A DNA stretch of 64,000 nt from Pseudoxanthomonas sp. 3HH-4 (GCF_006716465.1 NZ_VFPB01000002.1:124001-188000), one strand, 5' to 3'; positions 1 to 10,733 are shown, counted from the first letter of the stretch. A program made the numbers and translations. The notes: generated by a model from the sequence alone, not told the origin.

Positions 1-226
1 TCATCACCACGAACAGGAACAGCACCATCACCGCGCCCACGTAGACGAGGATCAGGGCCACGCCCAGGAACTCCGCACCCACCAGCAGCCAGGTACAGGC
101 CACCGAAAAGAACGTCAGGATGAGGCACAGCACGGCATGCACCGGGTTGCGCACGCTGATCACCGCGCCGGCGGCGACGACCGCGACGGTGGCGAAAGCG
201 TAGAAACTGATCAGGACCCAATCCAT
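1..226 (-). CDS. nuoJ: NADH-quinone oxidoreductase subunit J (partial, N-terminal part)
   Basis: This is the membrane-arm subunit of respiratory complex I, homologous to mitochondrial ND6. About 75 residues are visible, beginning MDWVLISFYAFATVAVV, with hydrophobic segments near residues 4-24 and 32-50 and a glycine-containing third segment (VYVGAVMVLFLFVV) typical of NuoJ. The gene runs off the left edge, so the C-terminal half is missing only because of the window boundary. It starts 10 bases after the nuoI stop and belongs to the nuo operon. Identification rests on position and on the NuoJ-like N-terminus. Confidence 0.93.
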   Translation of the reverse strand, partial: MDWVLISFYAFATVAVVAAGAVISVRNPVHAVLCLILTFFSVACTWLLVGAEFLGVALILVYVGAVMVLFLFVVM

Positions 227-236
227 TCTTCGGACC

Positions 237-725
237 TCAGCGGAAAGCGGCGTCGGCGGCGCGGCGTTCGGCGATCTCGGCTTCCAGCCGGTCTCCGATC
301 GCCAGCAGCTGCGGCTTGGTGACGATGTTCTGCCCGCGCTTGTCGAAGTGGTACTCCAGCACGTGCGTTTCCACGATCGAGTCCACCGGGCAGCTTTCCT
401 CACAGAAGCCGCAGTAGATGCACTTGAACAGGTCGATGTCGTAGCGCGTGGTGCGGCGGGTGCCGTCCTCTCGCGGGGCCGAATCGATGGTGATCGCCAG
501 CGCCGGGCAGACCGCCTCGCACAGCTTGCAGGCGATGCAGCGCTCTTCCCCGTTGGGATAGCGACGCAGCGCATGCAGCCCGCGGAAGCGCGGCGACTGC
601 GGGAACTTCTCCATCGGGTACATCAACGTGTACTTCGGCTTGAAGGTGTACTTCAGCGTCAGCCACAGGCCCTGCATCAGTTCCAGCAGCATCAGGCTCT
701 TGAAGTAGTGCACAACCTTGTTCAT
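237..725 (-). CDS. nuoI: NADH-quinone oxidoreductase subunit I (two [4Fe-4S] clusters)
   Basis: NuoI carries clusters N6a and N6b, which relay electrons in the peripheral arm of complex I towards NuoB. The 162-residue protein has two ferredoxin motifs: C63-x2-C66-x2-C69-x3-C73 and C102-x2-C105-x2-C108-x3-C112. The N-terminal amphipathic stretch (about residues 5-30) is the usual membrane-contact region. Its ATG directly abuts the nuoH stop codon, so translational coupling is likely. Length and motifs are normal for the family. Confidence 0.98.
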   Translation of the reverse strand: MNKVVHYFKSLMLLELMQGLWLTLKYTFKPKYTLMYPMEKFPQSPRFRGLHALRRYPNGEERCIACKLCEAVCPALAITIDSAPREDGTRRTTRYDIDLFKCIYCGFCEESCPVDSIVETHVLEYHFDKRGQNIVTKPQLLAIGDRLEAEIAERRAADAAFR

Positions 726-1817
726 TTACACACCCTTCTCGAACACGCCGAAGAACACCAGCAACGCCGTCACCGCAATCCACACGATGGTCAGCGGAAT
801 GAACACCTTCCAGCCCAGCCGCATGATCTGGTCGTAGCGGTAGCGCGGGAAGCTGGCGCGGAACCAGATGTAGGCGCTGGCGAAGAACAGCACCTTCAGC
901 AGCAGCCACGGCCAGCCGCCGGTCCAGATCCAGTTGATCCAGGGTGACACGTCGGCGGTGATCCAGCCCTGCAGCGGGCTCAGCCAGCCGCCCAGGAAAA
1001 ACAGCGACACCAGGAAGCTGACCAGGATCATGTTGGCGTATTCGGCCAGGAAGAACAGCGAGAACGCCGCACCCGAGTACTCCACCATGTGGCCGGCGAC
1101 GATTTCCGATTCGCCTTCCACCACGTCGAACGGCGAGCGGTTGGTCTCGGCGACGCCGGACACCCAGTACACGATGAACAACGGGAACAGCGGCAGCCAG
1201 AACCACTCGAAGAAGCCGGCGTTGCCCGACTGCGCCATCACGATGTCGGTCAGGTTCAGGCTGCCGGCGGCGATCAGTACACCCACCAGCGCGAAGCCCA
1301 TCGCGATTTCGTAGCTGACGACCTGCGCGGCGGAGCGCATCGCGCCGAGGAAGGCGTACTTGGAGTTGGACGCCCAGCCGGCGATGATGATGCCGTACAC
1401 GCCCAGCGAGGTCATCGCCAGCAGGTACAGCAGGCCGGCGTTGGCGTTCGACAGCACCAGTTGGTAATCGAACGGCACTACCGCCCATGCGGCGAAAGCC
1501 GGCGCCAGCGTGATCAGCGGCGCCAGGATGTACATGGTCTTCTGTGCGCTGCTGGGCTGGATGATCTCCTTGAACAGCAGCTTGAAGACGTCGGCAAAGG
1601 CCTGGAAGATGCCCATGCCCACGTACATCGGCCCGTGGCGCACGTGCATCCAGCCGATCAGCTTGCGCTCCCACACCACGTAGAACGCCACCGAGATGAT
1701 CACCGGCATGGCGATCGCCAGGATCTTCAGCACGATCCACAGCACCATGCCGATGTCGCCCAGCCCGAAGAACCACTCGCGCAGGGGGCCGACCGCGTTG
1801 ATCAACAGTTCGTTCAT
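726..1817 (-). CDS. nuoH: NADH-quinone oxidoreductase subunit H
   Basis: NuoH (ND1 homologue) is the membrane subunit that joins the peripheral arm to the membrane arm and forms part of the quinone-binding chamber of complex I. The 363-residue protein is strongly hydrophobic with about eight or nine membrane segments. It contains the conserved cytoplasmic loop [18 protein letters not shown] (about residues 50-67) and the acidic loop [18 protein letters not shown]. The start overlaps the nuoG stop by four bases (ATGA), as is common in this operon. Confidence 0.98.
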   Translation of the reverse strand: MNELLINAVGPLREWFFGLGDIGMVLWIVLKILAIAMPVIISVAFYVVWERKLIGWMHVRHGPMYVGMGIFQAFADVFKLLFKEIIQPSSAQKTMYILAPLITLAPAFAAWAVVPFDYQLVLSNANAGLLYLLAMTSLGVYGIIIAGWASNSKYAFLGAMRSAAQVVSYEIAMGFALVGVLIAAGSLNLTDIVMAQSGNAGFFEWFWLPLFPLFIVYWVSGVAETNRSPFDVVEGESEIVAGHMVEYSGAAFSLFFLAEYANMILVSFLVSLFFLGGWLSPLQGWITADVSPWINWIWTGGWPWLLLKVLFFASAYIWFRASFPRYRYDQIMRLGWKVFIPLTIVWIAVTALLVFFGVFEKGV

Positions 1818-4045
1818 GCGCTCACCACCGTCACGCGTCCGGCGCCCAGCGGCGCCGTGGCACCGTAGCCGCTCTCGATCCAGGCGACGCCCGCGGCGAC
1901 GCGTGCATCCACCACCACCGGCAACGCGGCCGTGCCGATGCCGTTGCCGACCTTGGCCATCTGGCCTTCGGCGACGCCGGCGGCCTGCGCGTCGGCAGGA
2001 TTCAGCACGATGCGGTCACCCACGTTCAGCGGGTGCGCCTGCAACGCTTCGGCGCGGCGGACGGTGCCGTCGATGCGATAGATCGCCGCCGTGACGGCCA
2101 GCTCCAGGCCCTGCCCGTTGCTCGCCGGCGCAGCAGACTTCGCCACGGCGACAGACTTCGTTCCGGCGACAGCGCGTGCGCCGGTGATATCGGTGAACTC
2201 GAAGCCGGCGAGTTGCAGTTCGCCGCCCAGTGCGCGCAGCACTTTCCAGCCGTCACGCGCTTCGCCCGGCAGCTTGCCGGCGGCCTGAGTCCGCTGGTCC
2301 TTGCCGTCCAGGTTGGTCAGCGTCGCGTCAATCTCGGGCAGCAGGCCGATCGGCAGGATCACGTCGGCCACGTCGCGCGTCGACTTGCAGGCGAAATGGC
2401 TGAACGCCACGACCTTCGCAGAGGCCAGCGCGCGCGAGGCGGCCGGCGTATCGGCAAAATCGAGGCCCGGTTCGATGCCGTAAATGACATAGGCGCTGCG
2501 CGGCTCGGCGAACATGCCCGCCACGTCGCGGCCGGTCGGCAGCACGCCGTGGCGTGCCAGACCAACCGCGTTTGCGCCTTGCGGGACGCGGCACAGCGAT
2601 GCGCCGGTCGCGGACGCGTAGTCCGCCGCGGCGGCACGCAGCGAGGCTGCCTGCGGGTGATTCTCGGCGATGCCACCGACGATCACGACCGCACGGTTGG
2701 CGGCCTTGGCGACGTCGCGCAACGCGGCGTCGCTCAACGCAGCACCGAGCTTCGACGGCGCGACGATGTGCTTGCCGGCGATGCCGAACGCGAAATCGAA
2801 GTCGACCGGGTTGACCACGTGCACCTTGGCGCCGTTGCGGACGGCCTTGCGGATGCGCTGGTGCAGCAGCGGCAGCTCATGGCGGATGTTGGTGCCGAAC
2901 AGCACGATGACATCAGCCTGCTCGATCTCCGCCAGCGGCAGCGCGAAAGGTTCCGCCACCGCGCCATCGGAGAAGTCGCGGTTGTTGATACGGTGGTCGA
3001 GGTTGCCAGTGCCAAGGCCGTCGGCCAGCTTCGCCAGCAGGCCGCCCTCCTCGTTCGACACCGCCGGATGCACCAGCACGCCGACGCTGTCGCCACGGTT
3101 CGCGCGCAGGATTTCGGCAGCCGCGGACAGGCCTTCGGCCCAGGACACTTCGCGCCACTCGCCATCGACCTTCTGCAGCGGCTTCACCGCGCGGTCGTCG
3201 GCATACAGGCCCTGGTGCGAATAGCGGTCGCGGTCGGACAGCCAGCACTCGTTGACGGACTCGTTCTCGCGCGGGACGGTGCGCAGCACCTGGCCACGAC
3301 GCGAGTGGTAGAACACGTTGGAACCCATCGGGTCGTGGAAGCCGACGGATTCGCGTGCGATCAGTTCCCACGGACGGGCGCGGAACTGGAACACCTTGTT
3401 GGTCAGCGCGCCCACCGGACAGACGTCGATGACGTTGCCGGAAATCTCGGTGGTCAGCGGCTTGCCGTCGTAGGTGCCGATCTGCAGGTTCTCGCCACGG
3501 TACATGCCGCCCAGCTCATAGGTGCCGGCGACGTCCGCGGTGAAGCGGACGCAGCGGGTGCACTGGATGCAGCGGGTCATCTCGGTGGCGACCAGCGGAC
3601 CGATGTCCTCGTCCGGCACCACGCGCTTGCGTTCCTGGAAGCGACTGACCGAACGGCCGTAGCCCAGCGACAGGTCCTGCAGCTCGCATTCGCCACCCTG
3701 ATCGCAGATCGGGCAGTCCAACGGGTGGTTGATCAGCAGGAATTCCATCACGTTGCGCTGCGACTTCAACGCCTTGTCGCTGCGCGTGGCGATCTTCATG
3801 CCATCCATCACCGGCGTAGCGCAGGCCGGCGCCGGTTTCGGCATCTTCTCGACTTCGACCAGGCACATGCGGCAGTTCGCCGCGATCGGCAGCTTCTCGT
3901 GGTAGCAGAAGCGCGGGATCGGGATGCCGGCCTTGTCGGCGGCCTGGATGATCATCGAACCCTTGGGCGCGGCCAGTTCCTGCCCGTCGATGAAGACGGT
4001 CACGTGGTCGGGCGGCAGGTTGGGATTCACGGGCTGCGCACTCAC
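1814..4045 (-). CDS. nuoG: NADH-quinone oxidoreductase subunit G (Fe-S / molybdopterin-fold subunit)
   Basis: NuoG is the largest peripheral subunit of complex I and carries clusters N1b, N5 and N4. In the 743-residue protein, C47, C58, C61 and C75 ligate the N-terminal [2Fe-2S] cluster. H107, C111, C114 and C120 form the His-ligated N5 site, and C159, C162, C165 and C209 the N4 site. The extra N7 cysteine motif of E. coli and Thermus NuoG is not seen. The rest is a degenerate molybdopterin-oxidoreductase fold with no sign of a bound cofactor site. It overlaps nuoF by ATGA. A 771-codon open frame on the opposite strand is a shadow of its codon bias. Confidence 0.98.
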   Translation of the reverse strand: MSAQPVNPNLPPDHVTVFIDGQELAAPKGSMIIQAADKAGIPIPRFCYHEKLPIAANCRMCLVEVEKMPKPAPACATPVMDGMKIATRSDKALKSQRNVMEFLLINHPLDCPICDQGGECELQDLSLGYGRSVSRFQERKRVVPDEDIGPLVATEMTRCIQCTRCVRFTADVAGTYELGGMYRGENLQIGTYDGKPLTTEISGNVIDVCPVGALTNKVFQFRARPWELIARESVGFHDPMGSNVFYHSRRGQVLRTVPRENESVNECWLSDRDRYSHQGLYADDRAVKPLQKVDGEWREVSWAEGLSAAAEILRANRGDSVGVLVHPAVSNEEGGLLAKLADGLGTGNLDHRINNRDFSDGAVAEPFALPLAEIEQADVIVLFGTNIRHELPLLHQRIRKAVRNGAKVHVVNPVDFDFAFGIAGKHIVAPSKLGAALSDAALRDVAKAANRAVVIVGGIAENHPQAASLRAAAADYASATGASLCRVPQGANAVGLARHGVLPTGRDVAGMFAEPRSAYVIYGIEPGLDFADTPAASRALASAKVVAFSHFACKSTRDVADVILPIGLLPEIDATLTNLDGKDQRTQAAGKLPGEARDGWKVLRALGGELQLAGFEFTDITGARAVAGTKSVAVAKSAAPASNGQGLELAVTAAIYRIDGTVRRAEALQAHPLNVGDRIVLNPADAQAAGVAEGQMAKVGNGIGTAALPVVVDARVAAGVAWIESGYGATAPLGAGRVTVVSA

Positions 4046-5412
4046 GCGGCCACCTCCAGGTTGGAACGGACCACCTTGCCGTCGCGCTCGTCATCGACGA
4101 GGAAACGCTTGTTGACGATCGCGTATTCGAATTCATGCCAGAAGTGGCGCAGCATGCCCTGCACCGGCCACGCGGCGGCTTCGCCGAACGCGCAGATGGT
4201 GTGGCCTTCGATCTGGCCCGCGGCCGCGCGCAGCGTCTGCAGGTCCTCGATCGTGGCCTTGTGCTCGGCCACGCGGGTCAGCATGCGGTACATCCAGCCG
4301 GTGCCTTCGCGGCACGGCGTGCACTGGCCGCAGCTTTCCTTGAAGTAGAAACGCGCTATGCGCTGGCAGGCACGCACCATGCAGGTGGTGTCGTCCATCA
4401 CCACGACGGCGCCCGATCCAAGGCCGGAACCGGCCTTCTGGATGCTGTCGTAATCCATCGTCAGGCCCATCATCACTTCGCCCGGCAGCACCGGCATCGA
4501 CGAACCGCCCGGGATGACCGCCTTGAGCTTGCGGCCTTCGCGCATGCCGCCGCAGAGTTCCAGTAGGTCGGCGAACGAGGTGCCCAGGCGGATCTCGTGG
4601 TTGCCCGGACGCGCGACGTGGCCGGAGACCGAGAAGATCTTGCAGCCACCGTTGTTGGGCTTGCCCAGGTTCATGAACCACTCGGCGCCGTTGCGCACGA
4701 TGGCGGGTACCGAAGCGTAGGTCTCGGTGTTGTTGATCGTGGTCGGCTTGCCGTACAGGCCGAAATTGGCCGGGAACGGCGGTTTGAAGCGCGGCTGGCC
4801 CTTCTTGCCTTCCAGCGACTCCATCAGCGCGGTCTCTTCACCGCAGATGTAGGCGCCCGCGCCCAGCGCGTTGTACAGGTCGATGTCCACGCCCGAGCCG
4901 AGGATGTTTTTGCCCAGCCAGCCGTGCTTGTAGGCCTCGGCGGTGGCTTCTTCCAGGTGCTCGAAGGGTTCGTGGTGGAACTCGCCGCGCAGGTAGTTGT
5001 AGCCCACGGTGGAACCGGTGGCGTAGCAGGCGATCGCCATGCCCTCGATCACCGCATGCGGGTTGTAGCGCAGGATGTCGCGGTCCTTGGCGGTGCCCGG
5101 CTCGGATTCGTCCGAGTTGCAGAGGATGTACTTCTGCATGTCGCCCTTGGGCATGAAGCTCCACTTCAGGCCGGTCGGGAAGCCCGCGCCGCCACGGCCG
5201 CGCAGGCCGGACTGCTTGACCATCTCGACGACGTCGGCCGGCGGGATCTTCTCTTCGATGATCCTGCGCAGCGCGGCGTAACCGCCCGTCTTCAGGTAGT
5301 TCTCGTAAGACCACGGCTTGTCGAAGTGCAGCGTGGTGTAGACGGCCTGGTGCTCCTTGGGAGCGGGGCCGACCGGGCCGTAGCCCTCGGAATAGTGTGA
5401 GTGGCCTGCCAT
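4042..5412 (-). CDS. nuoF: NADH-quinone oxidoreductase subunit F (NADH/FMN subunit)
   Basis: NuoF oxidises NADH, holds FMN, and passes electrons to cluster N3. The 456-residue protein contains the glycine-rich [13 protein letters not shown] motif at residues 72-84 and the acidic NADH-binding stretch [10 protein letters not shown] near 98-107. The N3 ligands are C361, C364, C367 and C407. It lies between nuoE (5-base gap) and nuoG (ATGA overlap). Length and motifs are normal. Confidence 0.98.
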   Translation of the reverse strand: MAGHSHYSEGYGPVGPAPKEHQAVYTTLHFDKPWSYENYLKTGGYAALRRIIEEKIPPADVVEMVKQSGLRGRGGAGFPTGLKWSFMPKGDMQKYILCNSDESEPGTAKDRDILRYNPHAVIEGMAIACYATGSTVGYNYLRGEFHHEPFEHLEEATAEAYKHGWLGKNILGSGVDIDLYNALGAGAYICGEETALMESLEGKKGQPRFKPPFPANFGLYGKPTTINNTETYASVPAIVRNGAEWFMNLGKPNNGGCKIFSVSGHVARPGNHEIRLGTSFADLLELCGGMREGRKLKAVIPGGSSMPVLPGEVMMGLTMDYDSIQKAGSGLGSGAVVVMDDTTCMVRACQRIARFYFKESCGQCTPCREGTGWMYRMLTRVAEHKATIEDLQTLRAAAGQIEGHTICAFGEAAAWPVQGMLRHFWHEFEYAIVNKRFLVDDERDGKVVRSNLEVAA

Positions 5413-5416
5413 GCGC

Positions 5417-5944
5417 TTACTCCAGCCCGTCCAGCAGCTCGTCGACCTTCGCCGGCGTGAGATTCTCGTGGTAGTGGCCGTTGATCACGACCACCGGCGC
5501 GCCACAGCACGCGGCCACGCACTCTTCTTCGCGCTTCAGGTACACGCGGCCGTCGGCGGTGGACTCGCCGAGCTTGCAGCCCAGTTTCTTCTCGGCGTGC
5601 GCGACCAGGTCCTGGGCGCCGTTGAGCCAGCAGCTGATATTGGTGCAGAAGGCGACGTTGTTGCGGCCGACCTTCTCGGTCTCGAACATCGAGTAGAAGC
5701 TGGCGACCTCGTAAGCCCACACCGGCGGCAGGTCCAGGTACTTGGCGACGGCGGCGATCAGCTCGTCGGTCAGCCAGCCGTTGTTCTGCTCCTGCGCAGC
5801 ATGCAGGCCCTGCAGCACCGCGGAACGCTTGCGGTCCGGCGGGAACTTGGTCAGCCAATGATCGATGTGCGCGCGCGTCTTGTCGCTCAGCGCCACCAGC
5901 GGATCGACGTTCTGCGCCGCCTCGAAATTACCCGTGGCCCTCAT
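5417..5944 (-). CDS. nuoE: NADH-quinone oxidoreductase subunit E ([2Fe-2S])
   Basis: NuoE is the thioredoxin-fold subunit with off-pathway cluster N1a, bound to NuoF in the NADH module. The 175-residue protein shows the ligand set C100, C105, C142 and C146 in the usual C-x4-C...C-x3-C arrangement, plus the conserved VASFYSMF segment near residues 80-87. Its start overlaps the nuoD stop by four bases. Confidence 0.97.
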   Translation of the reverse strand: MRATGNFEAAQNVDPLVALSDKTRAHIDHWLTKFPPDRKRSAVLQGLHAAQEQNNGWLTDELIAAVAKYLDLPPVWAYEVASFYSMFETEKVGRNNVAFCTNISCWLNGAQDLVAHAEKKLGCKLGESTADGRVYLKREEECVAACCGAPVVVINGHYHENLTPAKVDELLDGLE

Positions 5945-7245
5945 CGGTCCACCTCACCAAAGACAAGATCATAGGTACCGATCATCGCGACGACGTCGGG
6001 GAGCATGTGGCCGCGCACGATCTCGTCCATCGAGGACAGGTGCGCGAAGCCCGGCGCGCGCAGCTTCACGCGGAAAGGCTTGTTGGCGCCGTCGGACACC
6101 AGGTAGCAGCCGAACTCGCCCTTCGGCGCCTCGACGGCGGAATAGGTCTCGCCGGCCGGCACGCAGTAGCCTTCGCTGAAGAGTTTGAAGTGATGGATGA
6201 GCGCTTCCATGTCGTCCTTCATCTCCTCGCGGGAGGGCGGCGCGACCTTGAAGTTCTGCACCATGACCGGGCCGGGATTGGCCTTCAGCCACTTCACGCA
6301 CTGCTGGATGATGCGGTTGGACTGACGCATCTCGGCGACGCGGACCAGGTAGCGGTCGTAGCAGTCGCCATTGACGCCGACGGGGATGTCGAAATCGACC
6401 ACGTCGTACTTCGCGTACGGCTGCTTCTTGCGCAGGTCCCAGGCGATGCCCGACCCGCGCAGCATGGCACCGGTCATGCCCAGCGCGCGCGCCTGTTCCG
6501 GCGAGACCACGCCGATGCCGACAGTGCGTTGCTTCCAGATGCGGTTGTCGGTCAGCAGCGTCTCGTACTCGTCGACGCGCTTGGGGAATTCGTTGGTGAA
6601 GTCTTCCAGGAAGTCGAGCAGCGAGCCCTCGCGCGCCTGATTGAACTGTTTCAGTGCCTTGCCCTTGCGCCAGGGCGACTCCTTGTACTTCGGCATGCGG
6701 TCCGGCAGGTCGCGGTAGACGCCGCCTGGCCGGTAGTACGTCGCGTGCATGCGCGCGCCGCTGACCGCCTCATAGCAGTCCATCAGCTCTTCGCGCTCGC
6801 GGAAGGCGTACAGCATGACCGCCATCGCGCCGAGGTCGAGCGCGTTGGAGCCGATCCACATCAGGTGGTTCAGGATGCGGGTGATCTCGTCGAACATGGT
6901 GCGGATGTACTGCGCACGCTCGGGCGCCTCGATCCCCATCAGGGTTTCGATGGCGCGCACGTAGGCGTGTTCGTTGCACATCATCGACACGTAGTCCAGG
7001 CGATCCATGTAGCCGATCGACTGGTTGAACGGCTTGGACTCGGCCAGCTTTTCGGTGCCCCGGTGCAGCAGGCCCACGTGCGGGTCCGCGCGGACGATGG
7101 TCTCGCCGTCCATTTCCAGGATCAGGCGCAGCACGCCGTGCGCGGCCGGATGCTGCGGGCCGAAGTTCAGCGTGTAGTTGCGGATCTCCTGCTTGCCTTC
7201 AGCAGGGTTGCTGGCGAACGCGACGCCGGATTGCGGATTGCTCAT
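5941..7245 (-). CDS. nuoD: NADH-quinone oxidoreductase subunit D (49-kDa homologue)
   Basis: NuoD descends from the large subunit of NiFe hydrogenases and forms the quinone-reduction site with NuoB. The 434-residue protein has the signature [11 protein letters not shown] near residues 28-38, then the long helical core, and ends [16 protein letters not shown]...FGEVDR. The open frame continues about 100 codons upstream, but that part lies inside nuoC. The ATG at 7245 gives the usual N-terminus (MSNPQSG...) and the operon-typical ATGA overlap with the nuoC stop, so I chose it. Confidence 0.97.
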   Translation of the reverse strand: MSNPQSGVAFASNPAEGKQEIRNYTLNFGPQHPAAHGVLRLILEMDGETIVRADPHVGLLHRGTEKLAESKPFNQSIGYMDRLDYVSMMCNEHAYVRAIETLMGIEAPERAQYIRTMFDEITRILNHLMWIGSNALDLGAMAVMLYAFREREELMDCYEAVSGARMHATYYRPGGVYRDLPDRMPKYKESPWRKGKALKQFNQAREGSLLDFLEDFTNEFPKRVDEYETLLTDNRIWKQRTVGIGVVSPEQARALGMTGAMLRGSGIAWDLRKKQPYAKYDVVDFDIPVGVNGDCYDRYLVRVAEMRQSNRIIQQCVKWLKANPGPVMVQNFKVAPPSREEMKDDMEALIHHFKLFSEGYCVPAGETYSAVEAPKGEFGCYLVSDGANKPFRVKLRAPGFAHLSSMDEIVRGHMLPDVVAMIGTYDLVFGEVDR

Positions 7246-7967
7246 GCCTTGCCCTCGCGCCCTGCGGCTTCGCCGGCGGCGGTCTGGTAGCGCGCGTCGT
7301 CGCGGATCACGCGCGGCACGCCAACCCGCGGCTCCACCGACGTGACCGGCTCGTACACCACGCGCTTCTTCTCTTCGTCGTAGCGGACTTCGACGTTCCC
7401 GATCAGCGGGAAGTCCTTGCGGAACGGATGGCCGACGAACCCGTAATCGGTCAGGATGCGGCGCAGGTCCGGGTGGCCTTCGAAAATGATGCCGTACAGG
7501 TCGAACGCCTCGCGCTCGAACCAGTTCAGGCCCGGCCACACGTCGCACAGCGAGGCGACGACCGGAAGGCCGTCATCCGGCGCGAAGCAGCGCACGCGGA
7601 CGCGACGGTTGTGCTGGTACGAGAGCAGGTGCAGGACCACCGCGAAGCGGTTGAGCTGCGAGGCACCCTGCGGGCGCTGCTCCCAGTTGAAGCGTCCTGG
7701 GCCGAAACCCTCCACGCCGCGACTGAAGCCCTCGGAGGACACGTCGGCCGTGTCCCATTCGGCACTGCCATAGCCCAGGTAATCGACGCCGCTGACATCG
7801 ACGGCCTGTTCGAAGCAGAACTCGTCGCGCAGCGCCAGGCAGACCGCGTGCCAGGACGCGGACGGCACTTCCAGGGTGATCTCGCCGCGCGGCTCGGCCA
7901 CGCTGACCGTCGCGTCCGCGAAGCGGGCGCGCAACTGGTCGGTGAAGTTTGCAGCTTGCTCTGCCAT
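7242..7967 (-). CDS. nuoC: NADH-quinone oxidoreductase subunit C (30-kDa homologue)
   Basis: NuoC is a peripheral-arm scaffold subunit that contacts NuoB, NuoD and NuoI; it binds no cofactor. The 241-residue protein has the family signature [20 protein letters not shown], followed by the [17 protein letters not shown] block at about residues 160-185. It is separate from nuoD, not fused as in E. coli NuoCD. It overlaps nuoD by ATGA and lies 45 bases after nuoB. Confidence 0.97.
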   Translation of the reverse strand: MAEQAANFTDQLRARFADATVSVAEPRGEITLEVPSASWHAVCLALRDEFCFEQAVDVSGVDYLGYGSAEWDTADVSSEGFSRGVEGFGPGRFNWEQRPQGASQLNRFAVVLHLLSYQHNRRVRVRCFAPDDGLPVVASLCDVWPGLNWFEREAFDLYGIIFEGHPDLRRILTDYGFVGHPFRKDFPLIGNVEVRYDEEKKRVVYEPVTSVEPRVGVPRVIRDDARYQTAAGEAAGREGKA

Positions 7968-8012
7968 GGGGCGTGGCGTGCTCTGAAGGGGGATGTCGGG
8001 GGGAAGCAGGAA

Positions 8013-8567
8013 TCAGCGCGCGATGGTCTGCGTGCGCCAGATCTTCTTCTGCAACTGGAGGATGCCGTACACCAGCGCCTCGGCCGTGGGCGGGCAACCG
8101 GGTACGTAGACGTCCACCGGCACGATGCGGTCGCAACCGCGCACGACGGAGTACGAGTAGTGGTAGTAGCCGCCGCCATTGGCGCAGCTGCCCATCGAGA
8201 TCACCCATTTCGGCTCGGGCATCTGGTCGTAGACCTTGCGCAGCGCCGGGGCCATCTTGTTGACCAGCGTGCCAGCCACGATCATCACGTCAGACTGGCG
8301 CGGCGACGGGCGGAACACCACGCCGTAACGGTCCAGGTCCAGGCGCGAGGTGCCGGCGTGCATCATTTCCACCGCACAGCAGGCCAGACCGAACGTCATC
8401 GGCCACATCGAACCGGTGCGCGCCCAGTTCATCAGCGCATCGACGCTGGTGGTGACGTAGCCCTTTTCCAGCAGCGGGTTGTCGCCTTCGGGGCGCAGGA
8501 TGTCGTCCACCCGCCCTTCCGGGATCGGGTTGTTCATCAGACGGTCGACGGTCTGGATCACTCCCAT
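8013..8567 (-). CDS. nuoB: NADH-quinone oxidoreductase subunit B (cluster N2)
   Basis: NuoB holds N2, the last Fe-S cluster before ubiquinone. In the 184-residue protein the ligands are the adjacent pair C63-C64, then C128 and C158, with the surrounding [11 protein letters not shown] and [11 protein letters not shown] motifs. The ATG at 8567 ([10 protein letters not shown]) is the normal family start. The frame is open much further upstream, but only through nuoA. It begins inside the last codons of nuoA, a 10-base overlap. Confidence 0.98.
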   Translation of the reverse strand: MGVIQTVDRLMNNPIPEGRVDDILRPEGDNPLLEKGYVTTSVDALMNWARTGSMWPMTFGLACCAVEMMHAGTSRLDLDRYGVVFRPSPRQSDVMIVAGTLVNKMAPALRKVYDQMPEPKWVISMGSCANGGGYYHYSYSVVRGCDRIVPVDVYVPGCPPTAEALVYGILQLQKKIWRTQTIAR

Positions 8568-8914
8568 TCGAGCGCTCCCTTCTTCCAAACGTAAATGAAG
8601 CCGAGGAACAGCATGCCCACGAACAGGCCCATCGTGACCAGCGCACGCGGACCCAGTTCCTGGAACACCAGCGTCCACGGAACAATGAAGATGATTTCCA
8701 GATCGAAGACGATGAACTGGATGGCGATCAGGTAATAGCGCACGTCGAACTTCATGCGCGCGTCTTCGAAAGCCTCGAAGCCGCATTCGTACGGAGACAG
8801 CTTCTGCGCGTCCGGACGACGCGGACCCAGGAAGCGGCCGGCCACCATCAGCGCGATGCCGATGCCGGTGGCGACGATCAGGAACAACAGGGTGGGCAGG
8901 TAGTTGGCCAGCAC
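8558..8914 (-). CDS. nuoA: NADH-quinone oxidoreductase subunit A
   Basis: NuoA (ND3 homologue) is a three-helix membrane subunit whose cytoplasmic loop moves near the quinone cavity. The 118-residue protein has the conserved loop [21 protein letters not shown] (about residues 39-59) and helices near 5-27, 60-82 and 90-112. I chose the GTG at 8914 (reads [11 protein letters not shown]) because it matches the usual length and has a purine-rich AAGAAGAGA stretch just upstream; the frame continues upstream into the leader without a credible start. It is the first gene of the nuo operon. Confidence 0.95.
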   Translation of the reverse strand: MLANYLPTLLFLIVATGIGIALMVAGRFLGPRRPDAQKLSPYECGFEAFEDARMKFDVRYYLIAIQFIVFDLEIIFIVPWTLVFQELGPRALVTMGLFVGMLFLGFIYVWKKGALEWE

Positions 8915-9095
8915 TCGCTTGTCTCTTCTTGTCCTATCCGCCGGCGCGCATGACTGCGGCTCGGCATGAATGGGGCTTGCATCGCCCGCCCGGCCACGGT
9001 GTGTGCCGCGACCGACCCTTTGGCGACGCCGCCCGGGCCCACCTTCCGCGGGAGCCCTTCCGCAACACGTACCGGGCGCCCGATGAATCGCCGGG

Positions 9096-9125
9096 ATTGT
9101 AACGGTTCGTGAACTCGCTAGTAAA
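9096..9125 (-). promoter_or_regulatory. candidate nuo promoter
   Basis: Read on the minus strand, TTTACT (9125-9120) and TACAAT (9101-9096) are separated by 18 bases. They match the sigma70 -35 and -10 consensus at 4/6 and 5/6. The site lies just downstream of the tRNA-Leu terminator and is the best AT-containing candidate in a GC-rich region. It would give a leader of roughly 175 nt. Confidence 0.55.
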
Positions 9126-9160
9126 CGATTACCCGCGCATATCGCGGTTGTCGGCAAAAG

Positions 9161-9187
9161 AAAAAACCCGCCGGAAGGCGGGTTTTT
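9161..9187 (-). terminator. rho-independent terminator after tRNA-Leu
   Basis: An 11-bp A/T-flanked stem (AACCCGCC / GGCGGGTT core) with a four-base loop is followed on the minus strand by a T-run. It sits directly after tRNA-Leu and before the nuo promoter candidate. The stem is symmetric enough to work in both directions. Confidence 0.88.
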
Positions 9188-9223
9188 CGCTGCGGGAACG
9201 ACATTCATGCCGACCCGCTGTAT

Positions 9224-9308
9224 TGGTGCCCAAGAGGGGACTCGAACCCCTACGACTTTCGTCGCTACCACCTCAAGGTAGTGCGTCTACCAATTCCGCC
9301 ACCTGGGC
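9224..9308 (-). tRNA. tRNA-Leu (anticodon GAG)
   Basis: This 85-base class II tRNA with an encoded CCA end reads CUN (CUC/CUU) leucine codons. The acceptor stem is GCCCAGG / CTTGGGC, the anticodon stem CTACC/GGTAG, and the loop TTGAGGT with GAG at positions 34-36. A long variable arm (TAGCGACGAAAGTCGTA) and a TTCGAGT T-loop are present. The secG-tRNA-Leu(GAG) neighbourhood is conserved in gammaproteobacteria (E. coli leuU next to secG). Confidence 0.97.
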
Positions 9309-9357
9309 AATCAAACCTTTGCGCAGCGCTTCGCGCACCCCGCCATTGTAGCCGGGC

Positions 9358-9804
9358 TCAGCCGCCCTGCGGCGGTGTCGCCGGCACCTGTTCGCCTGCG
9401 GGCACTGCATCCTGCGGTGCGGCAGGCACGGTGCTGGCCGGTGCAGGAGCCTGCTGGATCGGCGTGCTCGGCACGGTCGACGGCTTCGGCAGTTCGCCCG
9501 CAGGAGCGGCAGGTGCAGCCGGCAGCTGCGACATCACGCCGAGGTTCTGCTGCGTGGTCGGACGCGCGCTGTGCGTGGCGTACCACGCCATGAACAGACT
9601 GATGCCGAAGAACACGATGGCCAGCCACTTGGTGCTCTTGGACAGGAAGTTGGACGCGCCACGCGCGCCGAACACCGTGCCCGAAGCCCCGCCGCCAAAA
9701 CCGGAACCGGCCTGGGCACCCGAGCCACGCTGCATCAGCACCAGCGCGATGATGGCGATGGCCACCAGCACGTAAACCACATTCAGGATCAACATCCACT
9801 GCAT
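9358..9804 (-). CDS. secG: preprotein translocase subunit SecG
   Basis: SecG is the small third subunit of the SecYEG channel that assists SecA-driven export. The 148-residue protein has two membrane helices (about residues 3-23 and 53-73). They flank the conserved cytoplasmic loop with MQRGSGAQAGSGFGGGASG and ARGASNFLSKSTKWLA. A Pro/Ala-rich tail of about 65 residues follows; it is longer than in E. coli SecG and looks disordered. I chose ATG 9804 (MQWMLIL); a TTG five codons upstream is also open. It is 59 bases downstream of tpiA. Confidence 0.95.
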   Translation of the reverse strand: MQWMLILNVVYVLVAIAIIALVLMQRGSGAQAGSGFGGGASGTVFGARGASNFLSKSTKWLAIVFFGISLFMAWYATHSARPTTQQNLGVMSQLPAAPAAPAGELPKPSTVPSTPIQQAPAPASTVPAAPQDAVPAGEQVPATPPQGG

Positions 9805-9863
9805 CGGAATCAGTCTCAACCGGTTGAGTCGTCCGGCCCGCGAGGGTCCGGTCTTGCCAGGGG

Positions 9864-10622
9864 CTACCCCCGACCGGCCGCCGCCTGCGCGATGGCCAGG
9901 AAATCCCGGGCGACCAGGGAAGCGCCGCCCACCAGCCCTCCATCGACATCGGGCTGCGAGAACAGTTCCGCGGCGTTGTCGGGCTTCACGCTGCCTCCAT
10001 AGAGGAGGGTCAGCGAATCGGCGATTCTAGCATCGCGTGCGGCTACTTCGCCACGGATGAAGGCATGGACGGCCTGCGCCTGCTCCGGCGTGGCGGTCAG
10101 GCCGGTGCCGATGGCCCAGACCGGCTCGTAGGAGATCACCGCATCGGCGAAGGCCTGAGGTCCGGCAAGGTCGAACACGGCTTCCAGCTGCTTGAGGATC
10201 CGGAACTCGGTCTGGCCGTCCTTGCGCTGCTGCTCGGTCTCGCCCACGCAGAGCAAGGGGATCAGGCCGGCGTGCTTGGCCGCGACGAACTTGCGCGCCA
10301 CGAACTCGCTGCTCTCGTTGTGGTACTGGCGACGCTCGGAATGGCCCACCAGACCGTATCGCGCGCCCACATCGACCAGCATGGAGGCCGACACTTCGCC
10401 GGTATAGGCACCCTTCTCGTTGCTGCTGACGTCCTGGGCGCCGAACGCGACACCCCGGTGACCGTAGTCTTCGATCAGCTCGCCCAGGTAGGGCAACGGC
10501 GGCAGGACCAGCACGTCCACCCCGTCCAGCGGAAGGCCGGCGACCAACTCGTCCATCAGCGCGGTGGCGAAACCGCGGTTGCCGTGGAGCTTCCAGTTCC
10601 CAGCCACGAGCTTGCGGCGCAT
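9864..10622 (-). CDS. tpiA: triosephosphate isomerase
   Basis: TpiA interconverts dihydroxyacetone phosphate and glyceraldehyde 3-phosphate in glycolysis and gluconeogenesis. The 252-residue protein has N9 and K11 in AGNWKLHG, catalytic H94 in GHSERR, and catalytic E166 in SYEPVWAIG. The phosphate-gripping LLYGGSVKPDN loop lies near the C-terminus. I chose ATG 10622 because the upstream open frame adds 19 residues absent from the family. It lies upstream of secG on the same strand. Confidence 0.98.
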   Translation of the reverse strand: MRRKLVAGNWKLHGNRGFATALMDELVAGLPLDGVDVLVLPPLPYLGELIEDYGHRGVAFGAQDVSSNEKGAYTGEVSASMLVDVGARYGLVGHSERRQYHNESSEFVARKFVAAKHAGLIPLLCVGETEQQRKDGQTEFRILKQLEAVFDLAGPQAFADAVISYEPVWAIGTGLTATPEQAQAVHAFIRGEVAARDARIADSLTLLYGGSVKPDNAAELFSQPDVDGGLVGGASLVARDFLAIAQAAAGRG

Positions 10623-10733
10623 AAGACCAATTCCTGTCCAGTTCGGGTCGCGCAGTCTAGCCGATGTTGTCCGGCGCACCTACCCGTCGCGCTATCGTGC
10701 AGGCCGAGCCGCCTTCGACGACCAGGATCTTCC

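Larger units (their letters stand above)
8915..9223 (-). promoter_or_regulatory. nuo operon leader and upstream region
   Basis: This 309-base stretch between nuoA and tRNA-Leu has no supportable gene. It holds the tRNA terminator hairpin at 9161-9187 and a sigma70-like promoter at 9096-9125. The remaining roughly 175 bases form a GC-rich untranslated leader for nuoA on the minus strand. I see no riboswitch that I can name in it. Confidence 0.6.

Noticed and set aside
2033..4348. A 771-codon plus-strand open frame opposite nuoG and nuoF
   Set aside because: It is low-complexity, rich in R, H, A and D, shows no family motif, and lies exactly opposite genes with full Fe-S motifs. High GC and codon bias create such shadows.
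9161..9187. An attenuator for nuoA
   Set aside because: The hairpin lies upstream of the promoter candidate and directly after tRNA-Leu, so it fits as the tRNA terminator.
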